Assembly (NCBI GenBank): GCA_964483805.1
Contig: CAZADH010000046.1
Span: 1 to 27,658, forward strand
DNA from: CAZADH01 sp964483805
Lineage (GTDB): Bacteria > Muiribacteriota > Ozemobacteria > Ozemobacterales > Ozemobacteraceae
Direction: 5' to 3'
DNA: 27,658 nt
Each line of letters opens with the position of its first letter. Position 1 is the first letter of the stretch. The position numbers and the translations under genes are program-made. The notes beneath the pieces were generated by a model. The model was not told where the DNA came from, searched no databases, and saw only the letters and a list, made by a program, of their open reading frames with translations. Positions 1 through 7,189 of this stretch are shown piece by piece.

Positions 1-821
1 GGAACCTCGGGCAGCGTTGTCTGGGCCGGGTTGGCGGGTGGTTCCGGCAGTTGGTCGATAACCGCATCGGTCACGATTGCCGGGAATGGAAGGAGTGCCG
101 GTTCATACGTAGAGTGACCGGTGCTTTCCTGCTCACGTGGCCACAGCTTCAGGGCTGTTGCCCCGATGCCCGCGAAGAACGTGAACGTGGCGCGAAACGC
201 GTCGATGAGCATCGACAAAAGGTAGAGCGAGAATTCCCACACCCACAGAGAACCTGCGACCGCAACGCGGCAGATTCCGAGCGTGGCCAGCAGCAGTTCC
301 TGATAGAGAATGTCGAGCGCGAAGATCAACGAACTGAGCGTCAGAAAGGCAAACAGCACCCGGGTCGGCCATGGGCCAAAGGTCCCGGAGAAGAGCAGAA
401 ACATGTTGGTGCCCAGCTTGCCGCCTTCGAGTCCGAGCAACCCGAGACCAAACAGGAGCGTTCCGACAGTGCCGGCGATGCGGGCGGCGACATGACTGAA
501 CGGTCGGTCGAGAAACTGCTGAACGCCCATGAGCCCGAGGATGGCAGGCAGAACATAGACGCCGAGGCCGATCTGGACCATGAGCCAGTTGACGGCGCCA
601 CTCACCTTGCTCGTCGCGAGGAAGTGCAAGAGTGTCAGCATAAACGAAGCAATGCCGATGAGCATGAGCCCGACGGCTTCTTGTCTCTGTTGATGTCGGA
701 TTGCGAAGGGCAGCAGGCGGGGGCCGGTGCCCCGGTCCTTGTTAGTGCGGTCTTGGCGCGACGTTCGCTGGCCCCGTCGGATTGGCCGAGCGTTTCCAAG
801 GAGGATCTTTTTGCCGCTCAT
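1..821 (-). CDS. Probable FtsK/SpoIIIE-type DNA translocase, N-terminal membrane part (runs off the window)
   Basis: The frame is open from an ATG at 821-819 to base 1, giving 273 codons with no stop. The first ~48 residues are basic and cytoplasmic. They are followed by about four to five hydrophobic segments (roughly residues 50-70, 78-100, 113-130, 140-170 and 190-225) and then a Pro-rich stretch (about 238-273). A basic head, four or so membrane helices with a Gly-rich loop, and a Pro-rich linker is the usual N-terminal layout of FtsK, which tethers the motor at the division septum. The ATPase and gamma domains would lie left of base 1, so the identification rests on topology and loose similarity only. 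A GGAG lies 8 bases before the start. Another multi-pass membrane protein is possible. Confidence 0.6.
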   Translation of the reverse strand, partial: MSGKKILLGNARPIRRGQRTSRQDRTNKDRGTGPRLLPFAIRHQQRQEAVGLMLIGIASFMLTLLHFLATSKVSGAVNWLMVQIGLGVYVLPAILGLMGVQQFLDRPFSHVAARIAGTVGTLLFGLGLLGLEGGKLGTNMFLLFSGTFGPWPTRVLFAFLTLSSLIFALDILYQELLLATLGICRVAVAGSLWVWEFSLYLLSMLIDAFRATFTFFAGIGATALKLWPREQESTGHSTYEPALLPFPAIVTDAVIDQLPEPPANPAQTTLPEV

Positions 822-992
822 TCCTGTGTCTCCGGCAGGCCATTGCATGCGTGACCGCGGGTGCGATCAAGGTGCATGCAAGAGTTTGCTCTTTCCATTT
901 GATTGTCTCCCCATCCCATGTACCTGTGGATTGCGCGGTGGTCAGGTTAACATCGTCATCGGTGGCAACGACGTCCATATATCCAATTACAA

Positions 993-1022
993 ATAATACC
1001 TCCTTTGTTCTATTGAAATCAA
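993..1022 (-). promoter_or_regulatory. Candidate sigma70-type promoter for the ftsK-like gene
   Basis: On the minus strand TTGATT (1022-1017) and TATTAT (998-993) are separated by 18 bases. They match 4/6 and 5/6 of the consensus. Transcription would start near 986 and leave a leader of about 165 bases. An AAAGGAGG sequence overlaps the spacer and cannot be a translation signal for this transcript. Confidence 0.4.
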
Positions 1023-1129
1023 TATTTGCGCAGCATATGAATTCTAAATTCATTCTACATTATCATTATTAAAACGATGTTATGCATTCTTGTATTTATC
1101 TGGATGCAATAGTCGCACTTTGGATCTCG

Positions 1130-1158
1130 TGGACATCGTTGTTGCGCTGTGGTATAAT
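1130..1158 (+). promoter_or_regulatory. Strong sigma70-type promoter of efp
   Basis: TGGACA (1130-1135) and a perfect TATAAT (1153-1158) are 17 bases apart. A TG one base before the -10 box makes it an extended -10. The predicted start near 1165 leaves a leader of about 37 bases before efp. Confidence 0.8.
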
Positions 1159-1201
1159 CCCCAACTACTCATCTTGGACCTGATTTCATAGGAGATCGCA
1201 T

Positions 1202-1759
1202 ATGACGGCGAATGATCTGCGCAAGGGGATGGTTATTCTTTTCAACAACGAGTTGCATCGGGTTGTTGATATCGAGTTTGTCCGACCTGGCAACTGGCGC
1301 GCGATGGCCCAGGCCAAGTTGTGTAACATCAAGACTGGCGCGATCTTTCCGCAGCGCTTCCAGACGACCGAGAAGGTCGAAGAGGCGATCGTCGAGACCC
1401 GAACAATGCAGTTTCTCTATGCGTCCGAGCACCTGCACAGCTTCATGGATGTCCAGAGCTACGAACAGGTCGAGATGAATGACGAGGTTCTTGGAGACGA
1501 CAAGAAGTTCTTGAAGGAACAAATGGAAGTTACGGTCAAGCTGTACGAGGGCAAGCCCATCGGGATCGAGTTGCCGACGGCGGTTGTCCTGAAGGTCGTC
1601 GACTGCCCGCCAAACATCAAGGGCAACACCGCCAGCGGGGGCACCAAGCCCGCCACTTGCGAAGGTGGCCATGTTGCCAACGTGCCCCTCTTCATCGAGA
1701 TCGGTGAGCAGATTCGCGTCGACACTCGCACCGGCGCCTATCTCGAGCGGGCGAAGTGA
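1202..1759 (+). CDS. efp: Translation elongation factor P
   Basis: The 185-residue protein has the full length and layout of EF-P: an N-terminal KOW-like domain (about 1-65), a central OB domain and a C-terminal OB domain ending GAYLERAK. EF-P binds between the ribosomal P and E sites and rescues stalling at polyproline. The domain I loop reads EFVRPGNWRAM. Aligned with E. coli EFVKPGKGQAF, the residue that is lysylated there (K34) is Asn (N31) here, so this is the Asn-type loop and needs no EpmA/EpmB lysine modification. The start is supported by AGGAG at 1190-1194 with 7 bases of spacing. The gene is monocistronic, with its own promoter and terminator. Confidence 0.96.
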   Translation: MTANDLRKGMVILFNNELHRVVDIEFVRPGNWRAMAQAKLCNIKTGAIFPQRFQTTEKVEEAIVETRTMQFLYASEHLHSFMDVQSYEQVEMNDEVLGDDKKFLKEQMEVTVKLYEGKPIGIELPTAVVLKVVDCPPNIKGNTASGGTKPATCEGGHVANVPLFIEIGEQIRVDTRTGAYLERAK

Positions 1760-1810
1760 GTCGTTGCGTGGCCGGGTGTCAATAAACATTTCTCGAGTTT
1801 TTCCTTGACG

Positions 1811-1838
1811 ATCTGCCCTTCATTGGGCAGATTTTCGT
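1811..1838 (+). terminator. Rho-independent terminator of efp
   Basis: ATCTGCCC (1811-1818) pairs with GGGCAGAT (1825-1832) across a 6-base loop and is followed by a T-rich run. It lies 52 bases after the efp stop. Confidence 0.8.
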
Positions 1839-2027
1839 TATTTGGGACACGACTTCATACTGGCCATTTGTTTTATCTGATTATGTAATCAGTATATTGT
1901 GAATTATTGCTTTTGAGTGTTCAATTGATCCGGCGTGAGCTCTTTTTCCGTTCTGCTTCTTTTTTTGGTTAACAAAACGCCGGTTTTCACCGAACGTTGG
2001 GTTACAAGATCCGACAAGGAGACGCGA

Positions 2028-3296
2028 TTGCCTGTAAAGGTTCTCTGGCGAGTCGCCGGGGCGCTTCGCAAAGTGGTGCGAAGCGACCGTTTCTTCCTGC
2101 TATCTATGGCGGGTCTCCTCGTCTTGTCCACGGGGTTTTTCTTCTCTCAGTGGCCTGAGGTGTCGTATGATCCTGCCGCTGCGCTCTCGGTGCCGGAGGA
2201 ACCTCCGGTCATCCAGGGTGCAGGTTCTGGCCCGCCCGACGATGCCGACGAGGGTTCCGGCGCCGGCTCTGGAACGAAACCGCAGGATGGCGGCGAAGCA
2301 CAAGAGAACGAACCGGGTTCCGATGAAGGCTCGTCCGGGGCAGGTTCGGATCCCAAGGTTGTGGCTGAGCCTCTGCAGGAGAGCGGTTCCGAGGGAAGTT
2401 CTGGCTCGGGTTCGCACCACGGTGCGGGTTCCGCACCTGTGTCGGCCCCTCCGGTGAAGAAGACCGCTCCTGTTGTTTTGACAGACCCGGCAAAAGTGGC
2501 CGTGCGGACTCCGGTGGCTACCCCGCCCGTTGCCTCGGCACCAAAAGATATCAAGGCCCCGCGCCCGGCCAAGACACCCAAAGTCAAGACACAGGCCGCC
2601 CCTGTCGTGGCGACGACGACCCGCTCACTGAAGAGCCCGGCGGAATCGTCCAAGCGTCGCGTGCGCCGACCGCGTGCAATCAAGCAGGTCGCCCCGGTCG
2701 ATGAATCGAATTCGTCCGTCTGTCCGCCAGAGCTGAACTGGTTTTCGGCGCCATTGGTAGTGCGGGTTCGCGATGGGAAATACTCGATCGAGTCGTCGGA
2801 GCCCGTCGTGTTGACCAGCAGTTCCGACCGGGTTGTGGTCCCGGGGGCCCTTCAACATTCCCCAGAACCCGCACCCAGTTTCGCAACCCTGGACCCGTCG
2901 GTGTCCTCTCGTCAGGCTTTTGTCACGACCCTCGCCCGCATGACCGAGCGCCGTGAAGGCCGAATGGCTCAGGCCATGAAGACCCGAACAGTGCTCCCGA
3001 GCCAGGGTGGCGACTTGGTGAGATTCCCCGCACTGGGCAAGATCATCGCTCATCTGCGAGACCTGGTGCCGGCCAATGCGCGAATAGAAGCTGCCGCAGT
3101 GCCGGCAATGGGTGTAGCCGGTGGTTCTCAGTCGATGAGTCTTTCCAGTCCTGACACGTCGGCCCAGGCCGCGGACAAAGCGCTTGTGGCAGAACCTTCG
3201 GCCCATGTGACGGGTGGCAATGACGCGTCGGTTGCCCCGATCGCCGCCCACGCCGAAGACAAAACCTCGACGAACGCGCTTTCGTCCTGGCAATAA
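2028..3296 (+). CDS. Membrane-anchored low-complexity protein of unknown function
   Basis: I prefer a TTG start at 2028, because AAGGAG at 2016-2021 sits 6 bases upstream. An upstream in-frame GTG at 1935 has no such signal. The resulting 422-residue protein has a short basic cytoplasmic head, one hydrophobic segment at about residues 23-42 (FFLLSMAGLLVLSTGFFFS) and then a long extracytoplasmic part. Residues ~60-150 are Gly/Ser/Glu-rich with recurring GAGS/GSG motifs. Residues ~150-230 are Pro/Ala/Lys-rich and linker-like. After about residue 240 there is more ordered sequence around CPPELNWFSAPLVVRVRDGKY. No catalytic motif or family is recognisable. The protein resembles a single-span inner-membrane protein with a periplasmic spacer, but the function is unknown. 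The gene stands alone between efp and a leftward regulator. Confidence 0.75.
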   Translation: MPVKVLWRVAGALRKVVRSDRFFLLSMAGLLVLSTGFFFSQWPEVSYDPAAALSVPEEPPVIQGAGSGPPDDADEGSGAGSGTKPQDGGEAQENEPGSDEGSSGAGSDPKVVAEPLQESGSEGSSGSGSHHGAGSAPVSAPPVKKTAPVVLTDPAKVAVRTPVATPPVASAPKDIKAPRPAKTPKVKTQAAPVVATTTRSLKSPAESSKRRVRRPRAIKQVAPVDESNSSVCPPELNWFSAPLVVRVRDGKYSIESSEPVVLTSSSDRVVVPGALQHSPEPAPSFATLDPSVSSRQAFVTTLARMTERREGRMAQAMKTRTVLPSQGGDLVRFPALGKIIAHLRDLVPANARIEAAAVPAMGVAGGSQSMSLSSPDTSAQAADKALVAEPSAHVTGGNDASVAPIAAHAEDKTSTNALSSWQ

Positions 3297-3671
3297 CGCC
3301 GATATTCAAGCGCTCGACGGCCATCTCGCCGCCCTGAACCGGGGTTTGCCAGAGGATAAACCCAACGCCCCGCGTGCACATGTGTGTACGCGGGGCGTTG
3401 GGTTTCTGCTGAGATGGTGCAATAACCAGGTTTCGAGCGACTTCGGGGAAAAACGAGACCCGCGTGCGGGTAAAATTATAAATAAAGATTGGTTGGTGCT
3501 TGAAATTGGGCAAATAAAAGAAAAATGATTTATCACCTTGATAAGCGCTATTACTCTATCTGCTTCTCTTTGCGATGTATTGCTTGGTTGATCGGCCGTA
3601 AGGCAAAAACAAGAAATCTTTATTTTGTCGACATGGCCCGTTGCTGTTGACGTGCTCTTTGTCCGGTTGTG
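3297..3671. other. Convergent intergenic region, AT-rich, with a large inverted repeat
   Basis: This 375-base gap lies between two convergent genes. It contains a perfect 18-bp inverted repeat at 3358-3405 and a small GC hairpin near 3458-3471 followed by an A/T-rich stretch. Bases 3470-3630 are AT-rich, and I see no gene in them. Confidence 0.6.
3358..3405. terminator. Perfect 18-bp inverted repeat, probable (bidirectional) terminator
   Basis: The arms 3358-3375 and 3388-3405 are perfectly complementary over 18 bp around a 12-base loop, with GC-rich cores and AAA/TTT ends. It lies 61 bases after the stop of the 2028 gene. There is no long T tract, so termination is inferred from stem strength and convergent placement. 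Confidence 0.55.
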
Positions 3672-5816
3672 TTACGCCGACTGCGATTTTCGGCGCTTGG
3701 TCATGACGATTGTGCGGCCGCCGTTCTCGTGATGGACCTCATCCATCATGGATCGGATCAGAAACAGTCCTCGTCCGCCCTCTCTCCACACATTGTCGGG
3801 ATCTGTCGGGTCTGGGATTCCCGATGGAGAAAACCCCGGCCCCTCATCGGAAACGCGTATTGTGAAATCATTGCCGGAAGCTCGGTACTCGATGGTGACC
3901 CGCTTCTCCCTGTTGCGGTTGTTGCCGTGTTCGATTGCGTTGACGACTGCCTCGTGAACCGCCAATTTGACCTGATACATCTGGTCTCCGGTAAGGCCGA
4001 CCTGATCGGCGCCGCGAAGAAGTCGAGACGTTGCCTGCGGGATGAAGTCGACTGCGCTCGGAATGCCAAAGGAATATTCGGCGGCCTGATCGAACGTCAT
4101 CGTGAGGCAGATTCCTTGGCGGCCACTCCAGCGAGTGATCTCGTCCGCTGGGCCACGTCGTTCTCGTCCAGCCTCTTGATTCTGCCGGCTCAGACCAATC
4201 GATGCGAGGGATGGACATCCTTCTGCACGCATGAAAAGCTCGTCTCGCATGGGGTCGCTCATGACCACCAGATGGTCTCCCTTTTCGAGAACTATGGTGG
4301 CGGTGTGAAAGCTTGGGTTGGCTTCGATTCCAAGGGGTGGGCCGGAGGGCGCAGAAGCCAGAGGCGAGACCAGTTGCCGTGCTCTGGCGATCTTGACAGG
4401 TGGTGTGCCGGCGCACGCGCTCAGGATTGCCCGATTGCCTGGGGTCACCGATACCACTGTTGCCGTGGCTAGATCAGGACCCGTTGCCGGGATCAACCTC
4501 AGGATTTCGCTGTTGAGGGCGCGCAAAACCTGGCCAGGGTCTGTGGTGTTGCGCGCATGTTCTTTGAACCGACGCATCAGAAGTGTCTTCAGGATAGATG
4601 CCTCAATGGCATATGCGGACACGTCGGCAACCAGAACGACAAAGGTATCGAGAGCCGTGCTTTGTGCCCATTCCAACAGTGAGGGGCCTTCGTTGTTGCC
4701 GGGTTGTGACAACACCTCGATGAGGAGTCCTGGGATCTCAGGAAGTGAGTCGTCCGCGGGGGTGACCGAGGTGGGCATTTCGCTGATCAATCGCCCCATT
4801 TGTTCGATTGAGTCCGGGGGAGTTGCCGGGAATCTCGAGAACAGGAGCGAGATCTCGGTGTCTGCTCCAGATTCCCGCAGATTGAGTTCGTGACCCAGTG
4901 CTTTCATAAGTGATTCGAGTCGTGGCCAGTTCATGGCTGAGCTCGAATCGGATGGATGTGCGACCGCCCAGAAAAACCTGGTGGAGGTCAGTCTGGACAA
5001 TGGTATCTTCCGCAGCCTGATTGTCAGTCTTACCCTGGTCTCCCGATTTGACTCGGTTGCCACAACCAAGTGTATGGTCGGGACTGGAATCGATGCAATG
5101 CTCGAAAAAACAAGTGAGAGGATCGAATCGAGGGTCGAGCAGAACATCGGCACGCGGTCAATCGTCGGAAGAAATTCACACTGAAATGATAGTTCCGGGG
5201 AGTTCTTTGCAGATGATATCTTTGATATCCATGTAGTCAAAAAAGAATTGAGATTATCAATGTGGTGATTGATCGTCGTTCCGTTTTGTCGTTGCCCAAA
5301 ATCAGGCGTCTCTGTGTCATGCCGGGATGTCCCTGTTACTGAGGGAGGTTGGCCTCGTTGTTGTCGAGTCAATAGGCCCGTTGCGTCGTTGAGTTGCCGG
5401 TAGAGTGCTGGGCTTGCGAGGTGGGCAAGAAGATGGGTTGCGGTTTCGAGGCGCAACGAGTTCCAATGTGCTTTTTCGAGGGTGGTTTGTGCCGTGAGCC
5501 GCTCAGAGGAGTTGTTGTGGGCTGGCGTAATGCGGATCGGAAAGCGATTCTCGGTTGTGCCTAGGCACGAGAACGAGAAGAGTTGTTCGCGCCATGCGAA
5601 AAGGACGTTCTCGTCGGTCTCGAAAAGCAGGTTTGGCAACACGCGAGCCAGGAAATCGCGAAAATCCGAGAGTTCCTGGGGGTTGGCGAATAGGGTTGTC
5701 GCCGCATCGTTGAGATATACCTGCTCGGGATCTTGGCTCAGGACGAGCAGTTCGGGGTGAGCCTGTGCCCTGGCGAATTTGACCAGTTCGGGCATTGTCG
5801 TGATCCGTGGCGGCAT
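3672..5816 (-). CDS. SpoIIE-like phosphatase domain fused to an RsbW-type anti-sigma kinase domain
   Basis: The protein has 714 residues. Residues 1-350 contain no domain I can name; a sensory or degenerate PAS/kinase-like region is possible. Residues ~360-570 resemble PP2C-type SpoIIE/RsbU: VADVS (D398), GPDLATA (D448), the GTPP turn, GPPLGIE and VVMSDPM (D521). The usual GGDxxD motif is absent, and DVSGHG is altered to DVSAYA. Residues ~585-708 form a GHKL ATPase: N box HEAVVNAIEHGN (621-632), DEGPGF (657-662) and GGRGLFLIRSM (680-690), as in RsbW/SpoIIAB serine kinases. Such proteins control sigma factors through anti-sigma antagonists. The kinase half looks intact and the phosphatase half doubtful. 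No sigma factor or STAS antagonist is nearby. The start could instead be the ATG 7 codons in, because neither has a strong ribosome binding site. Confidence 0.85.
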   Translation of the reverse strand: MPPRITTMPELVKFARAQAHPELLVLSQDPEQVYLNDAATTLFANPQELSDFRDFLARVLPNLLFETDENVLFAWREQLFSFSCLGTTENRFPIRITPAHNNSSERLTAQTTLEKAHWNSLRLETATHLLAHLASPALYRQLNDATGLLTRQQRGQPPSVTGTSRHDTETPDFGQRQNGTTINHHIDNLNSFLTTWISKISSAKNSPELSFQCEFLPTIDRVPMFCSTLDSILSLVFSSIASIPVPTIHLVVATESNRETRVRLTIRLRKIPLSRLTSTRFFWAVAHPSDSSSAMNWPRLESLMKALGHELNLRESGADTEISLLFSRFPATPPDSIEQMGRLISEMPTSVTPADDSLPEIPGLLIEVLSQPGNNEGPSLLEWAQSTALDTFVVLVADVSAYAIEASILKTLLMRRFKEHARNTTDPGQVLRALNSEILRLIPATGPDLATATVVSVTPGNRAILSACAGTPPVKIARARQLVSPLASAPSGPPLGIEANPSFHTATIVLEKGDHLVVMSDPMRDELFMRAEGCPSLASIGLSRQNQEAGRERRGPADEITRWSGRQGICLTMTFDQAAEYSFGIPSAVDFIPQATSRLLRGADQVGLTGDQMYQVKLAVHEAVVNAIEHGNNRNREKRVTIEYRASGNDFTIRVSDEGPGFSPSGIPDPTDPDNVWREGGRGLFLIRSMMDEVHHENGGRTIVMTKRRKSQSA

Positions 5817-5823
5817 GTCGGGA

Positions 5824-5853
5824 AGTGTAACACACCGTCGACCAGACTGTCAG
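5824..5853 (-). promoter_or_regulatory. Candidate promoter of the SpoIIE/RsbW fusion gene
   Basis: CTGACA (5853-5848) and TACACT (5829-5824) lie 18 bases apart on the minus strand. Transcription would begin at about the ATG at 5816. The message would then be leaderless, or translation would start at the second ATG (5795). Confidence 0.35.
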
Positions 5854-6012
5854 CGGTTCGCGCGCAGTCTGACCGGCGGTCGATTTGCAGTGATGTTCGA
5901 GATCCGGTGCGCCTGTTGGAGGCAGGTTGTTTGGGGCGTGGATGTCTGATTCTCTCGTGCTTTCGGTGGCGTCGCTACCCATATTGCCCTGGGTCGGTCA
6001 ACTGTCGATGGG

Positions 6013-6018
6013 TATAAT
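6013..6018 (+). promoter_or_regulatory. Candidate -10 box upstream of trmL
   Basis: A perfect TATAAT lies 40 bases before the proposed GTG start. No good -35 box is found at 16-18 bases upstream, so the promoter may be weak or activator-dependent. Confidence 0.4.
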
Positions 6019-6058
6019 TGGCGTGCGAGCGCAAATCGAAAGCGAACGAGGTTGTCGT

Positions 6059-6577
6059 GTGAGTGTGTCGTGTTCAACGGGACCTGACGCATTGGAAAAT
6101 GGTGCCGGACCGTGTTTCTGGGTGGTGCTGATGCACCCGGATATCCCTCAGAATGCGGGCAACATCGGACGCACATGTGTTGCAGCCGGAGGCGGTCTGG
6201 TCTTGGTTCGCCCCCTCGGTTTTCGGCTTACGGACGCTCTGTTGAAGCGGGCCGGCATGGATTACTGGGAGAAGTTGCAGCCGATCATTCTCGACAGTGA
6301 CGCCGATTTCTCGGCGTGGTGTTGCCGACGGCGGGTGTGGTGGTTGTCTGCACGCGGTGCGGTCGACTACGACCGCATCGAATACCAGCGGGGCGACGTG
6401 TTTGTCTTGGGGTCGGAGACCCAGGGCCTGCCAGAGCAGATGCGGGTAGAAGCCGAATCTGCGGGGCGTCTTCTGCGCATTCCGATGGCCGGGGAAGCGC
6501 GTTGTCTCAATCAGGCAAGCGCGGCGGCAGTTGTCGTTTTCGAGGCATGTCGACAACTTCGTGCCGCCCGTCGGTAG
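6059..6577 (+). CDS. trmL: tRNA (cytidine/uridine-2'-O-)-methyltransferase, TrmL type (SPOUT)
   Basis: The protein has 172 residues from a GTG at 6059. GAACGAGG at 6044-6051 lies 7 bases upstream, and the start falls after the TATAAT at 6013. The upstream in-frame start at 5927 would lie before that box. All SPOUT signatures are present: PDIPQNAGNIGRTC near residues 27-40, RPLGFRLTD and RAGMDYWEKL after it, LGSETQGLP in the middle, and a C-terminal knot LRIPMAGEARCLNQASAA. This order matches TrmL/YibK, a homodimer that uses S-adenosylmethionine to 2'-O-methylate the wobble base of tRNA-Leu isoacceptors. E. coli TrmL is about 157 residues, so the length fits. A general SpoU enzyme with another tRNA target cannot be excluded. 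Confidence 0.88.
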   Translation: MSVSCSTGPDALENGAGPCFWVVLMHPDIPQNAGNIGRTCVAAGGGLVLVRPLGFRLTDALLKRAGMDYWEKLQPIILDSDADFSAWCCRRRVWWLSARGAVDYDRIEYQRGDVFVLGSETQGLPEQMRVEAESAGRLLRIPMAGEARCLNQASAAAVVVFEACRQLRAARR

Positions 6578-6663
6578 GCGACTGAACAACGCTGGGCCGA
6601 CTTGTCTGCGCCGGATGTGCGTGGGATCGGCATCTGTGACCGCGCCGACTCGCGCCGATGCGT

Positions 6664-7089
6664 TCAGTCGTCGAGGCCGCCAGAGCCTGCTGCCGGCGGC
6701 AGGCCAGTGCTGCACGTGTCGGTCCCGCTGGGGCACGCCGTAGACTCGCCTTCGTCTGACGGCTCACCCCTTTCCGCTTTGCGGATCTCTTCCTCGGCCA
6801 TGCTCTCGATCTCATCGCCGATGTCTTCGCCCATCTCTTTGGCCATCTTCTTGGCCCATCGGGCGATAGTGCGGGGGTCATTTTCGTCGAGTCCGGACAA
6901 CGCCGAGGGGTCGGCGAGTCCTTCCATGATGGCTTCCTCGCTGCGGACGGTCTTCACACGCGAGACTAGGCGCAGGGTGTCGGTCTTGCCGCAGTGTTCG
7001 CAGGGTGGGTTTTCGACCCGCGCTGAGAGTGAACACAGAACCGAGAACTTGCGCTTGCAGGTGCGACATGAATACTCATAGATAGGCAT
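6664..7089 (-). CDS. FmdB-family zinc-ribbon protein
   Basis: The 141-residue protein starts MPIYEYSC. This N-terminus is characteristic of the FmdB/putative regulatory zinc-ribbon family. CxxC pairs at C8/C11 and C30/C33 would bind one zinc. The rest (about 55-141) is acidic and helical: ENDPRTIARWAKKMAKEMG, then a run of Glu/Met, ending in a Gly/Ser/Cys tail. The start is set by the family-typical N-terminus and a GAGG 8 bases upstream; an earlier start at 7122 would add 11 unrelated residues. The role is unknown. Family members are small accessory or regulatory proteins found in many contexts. The gene is divergent from the HEAT-cyclase gene and shares its control region. Confidence 0.88.
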   Translation of the reverse strand: MPIYEYSCRTCKRKFSVLCSLSARVENPPCEHCGKTDTLRLVSRVKTVRSEEAIMEGLADPSALSGLDENDPRTIARWAKKMAKEMGEDIGDEIESMAEEEIRKAERGEPSDEGESTACPSGTDTCSTGLPPAAGSGGLDD

Positions 7090-7127
7090 AGAACTGACCT
7101 CACAGTGGAAATCACACGGCACGCTGG

Positions 7128-7156
7128 ATTATAGCGTGCCCGTGTTGTAAGATCAA
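7128..7156 (-). promoter_or_regulatory. Promoter of the FmdB-type gene, with an inverted repeat over the -10 box
   Basis: On the minus strand TTGATC (7156-7151) and a perfect TATAAT (7133-7128) are 17 bases apart. An 8-bp inverted repeat, GGCACGCT (7118-7125) and AGCGTGCC (7133-7140), brackets the -10 box, as an operator would. Confidence 0.7.
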
Positions 7157-7189
7157 CGGTGAGTTTTCTTTGTCGAGAGCCATTCGCTG

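Larger units (their letters stand above)
822..1201. other. Divergent intergenic region between the ftsK-like gene and efp
   Basis: This 380-base gap separates two divergent genes. Bases 980-1080 are markedly AT-rich compared with the coding DNA. It holds a strong promoter for efp and a plausible promoter for the leftward gene, listed separately. On the minus strand a short frame starting at an ATG at 978 (beginning MDVVATDDDVN) overlaps the ftsK-like start. It has no well-spaced ribosome binding site and resembles no family I know, so it is not called as a gene. Confidence 0.6.

Noticed and set aside
51..854. 267-residue open frame on the plus strand
   Set aside because: The translation is a charged shadow without hydrophobic or domain structure. 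The opposite strand gives a coherent multi-span membrane protein.
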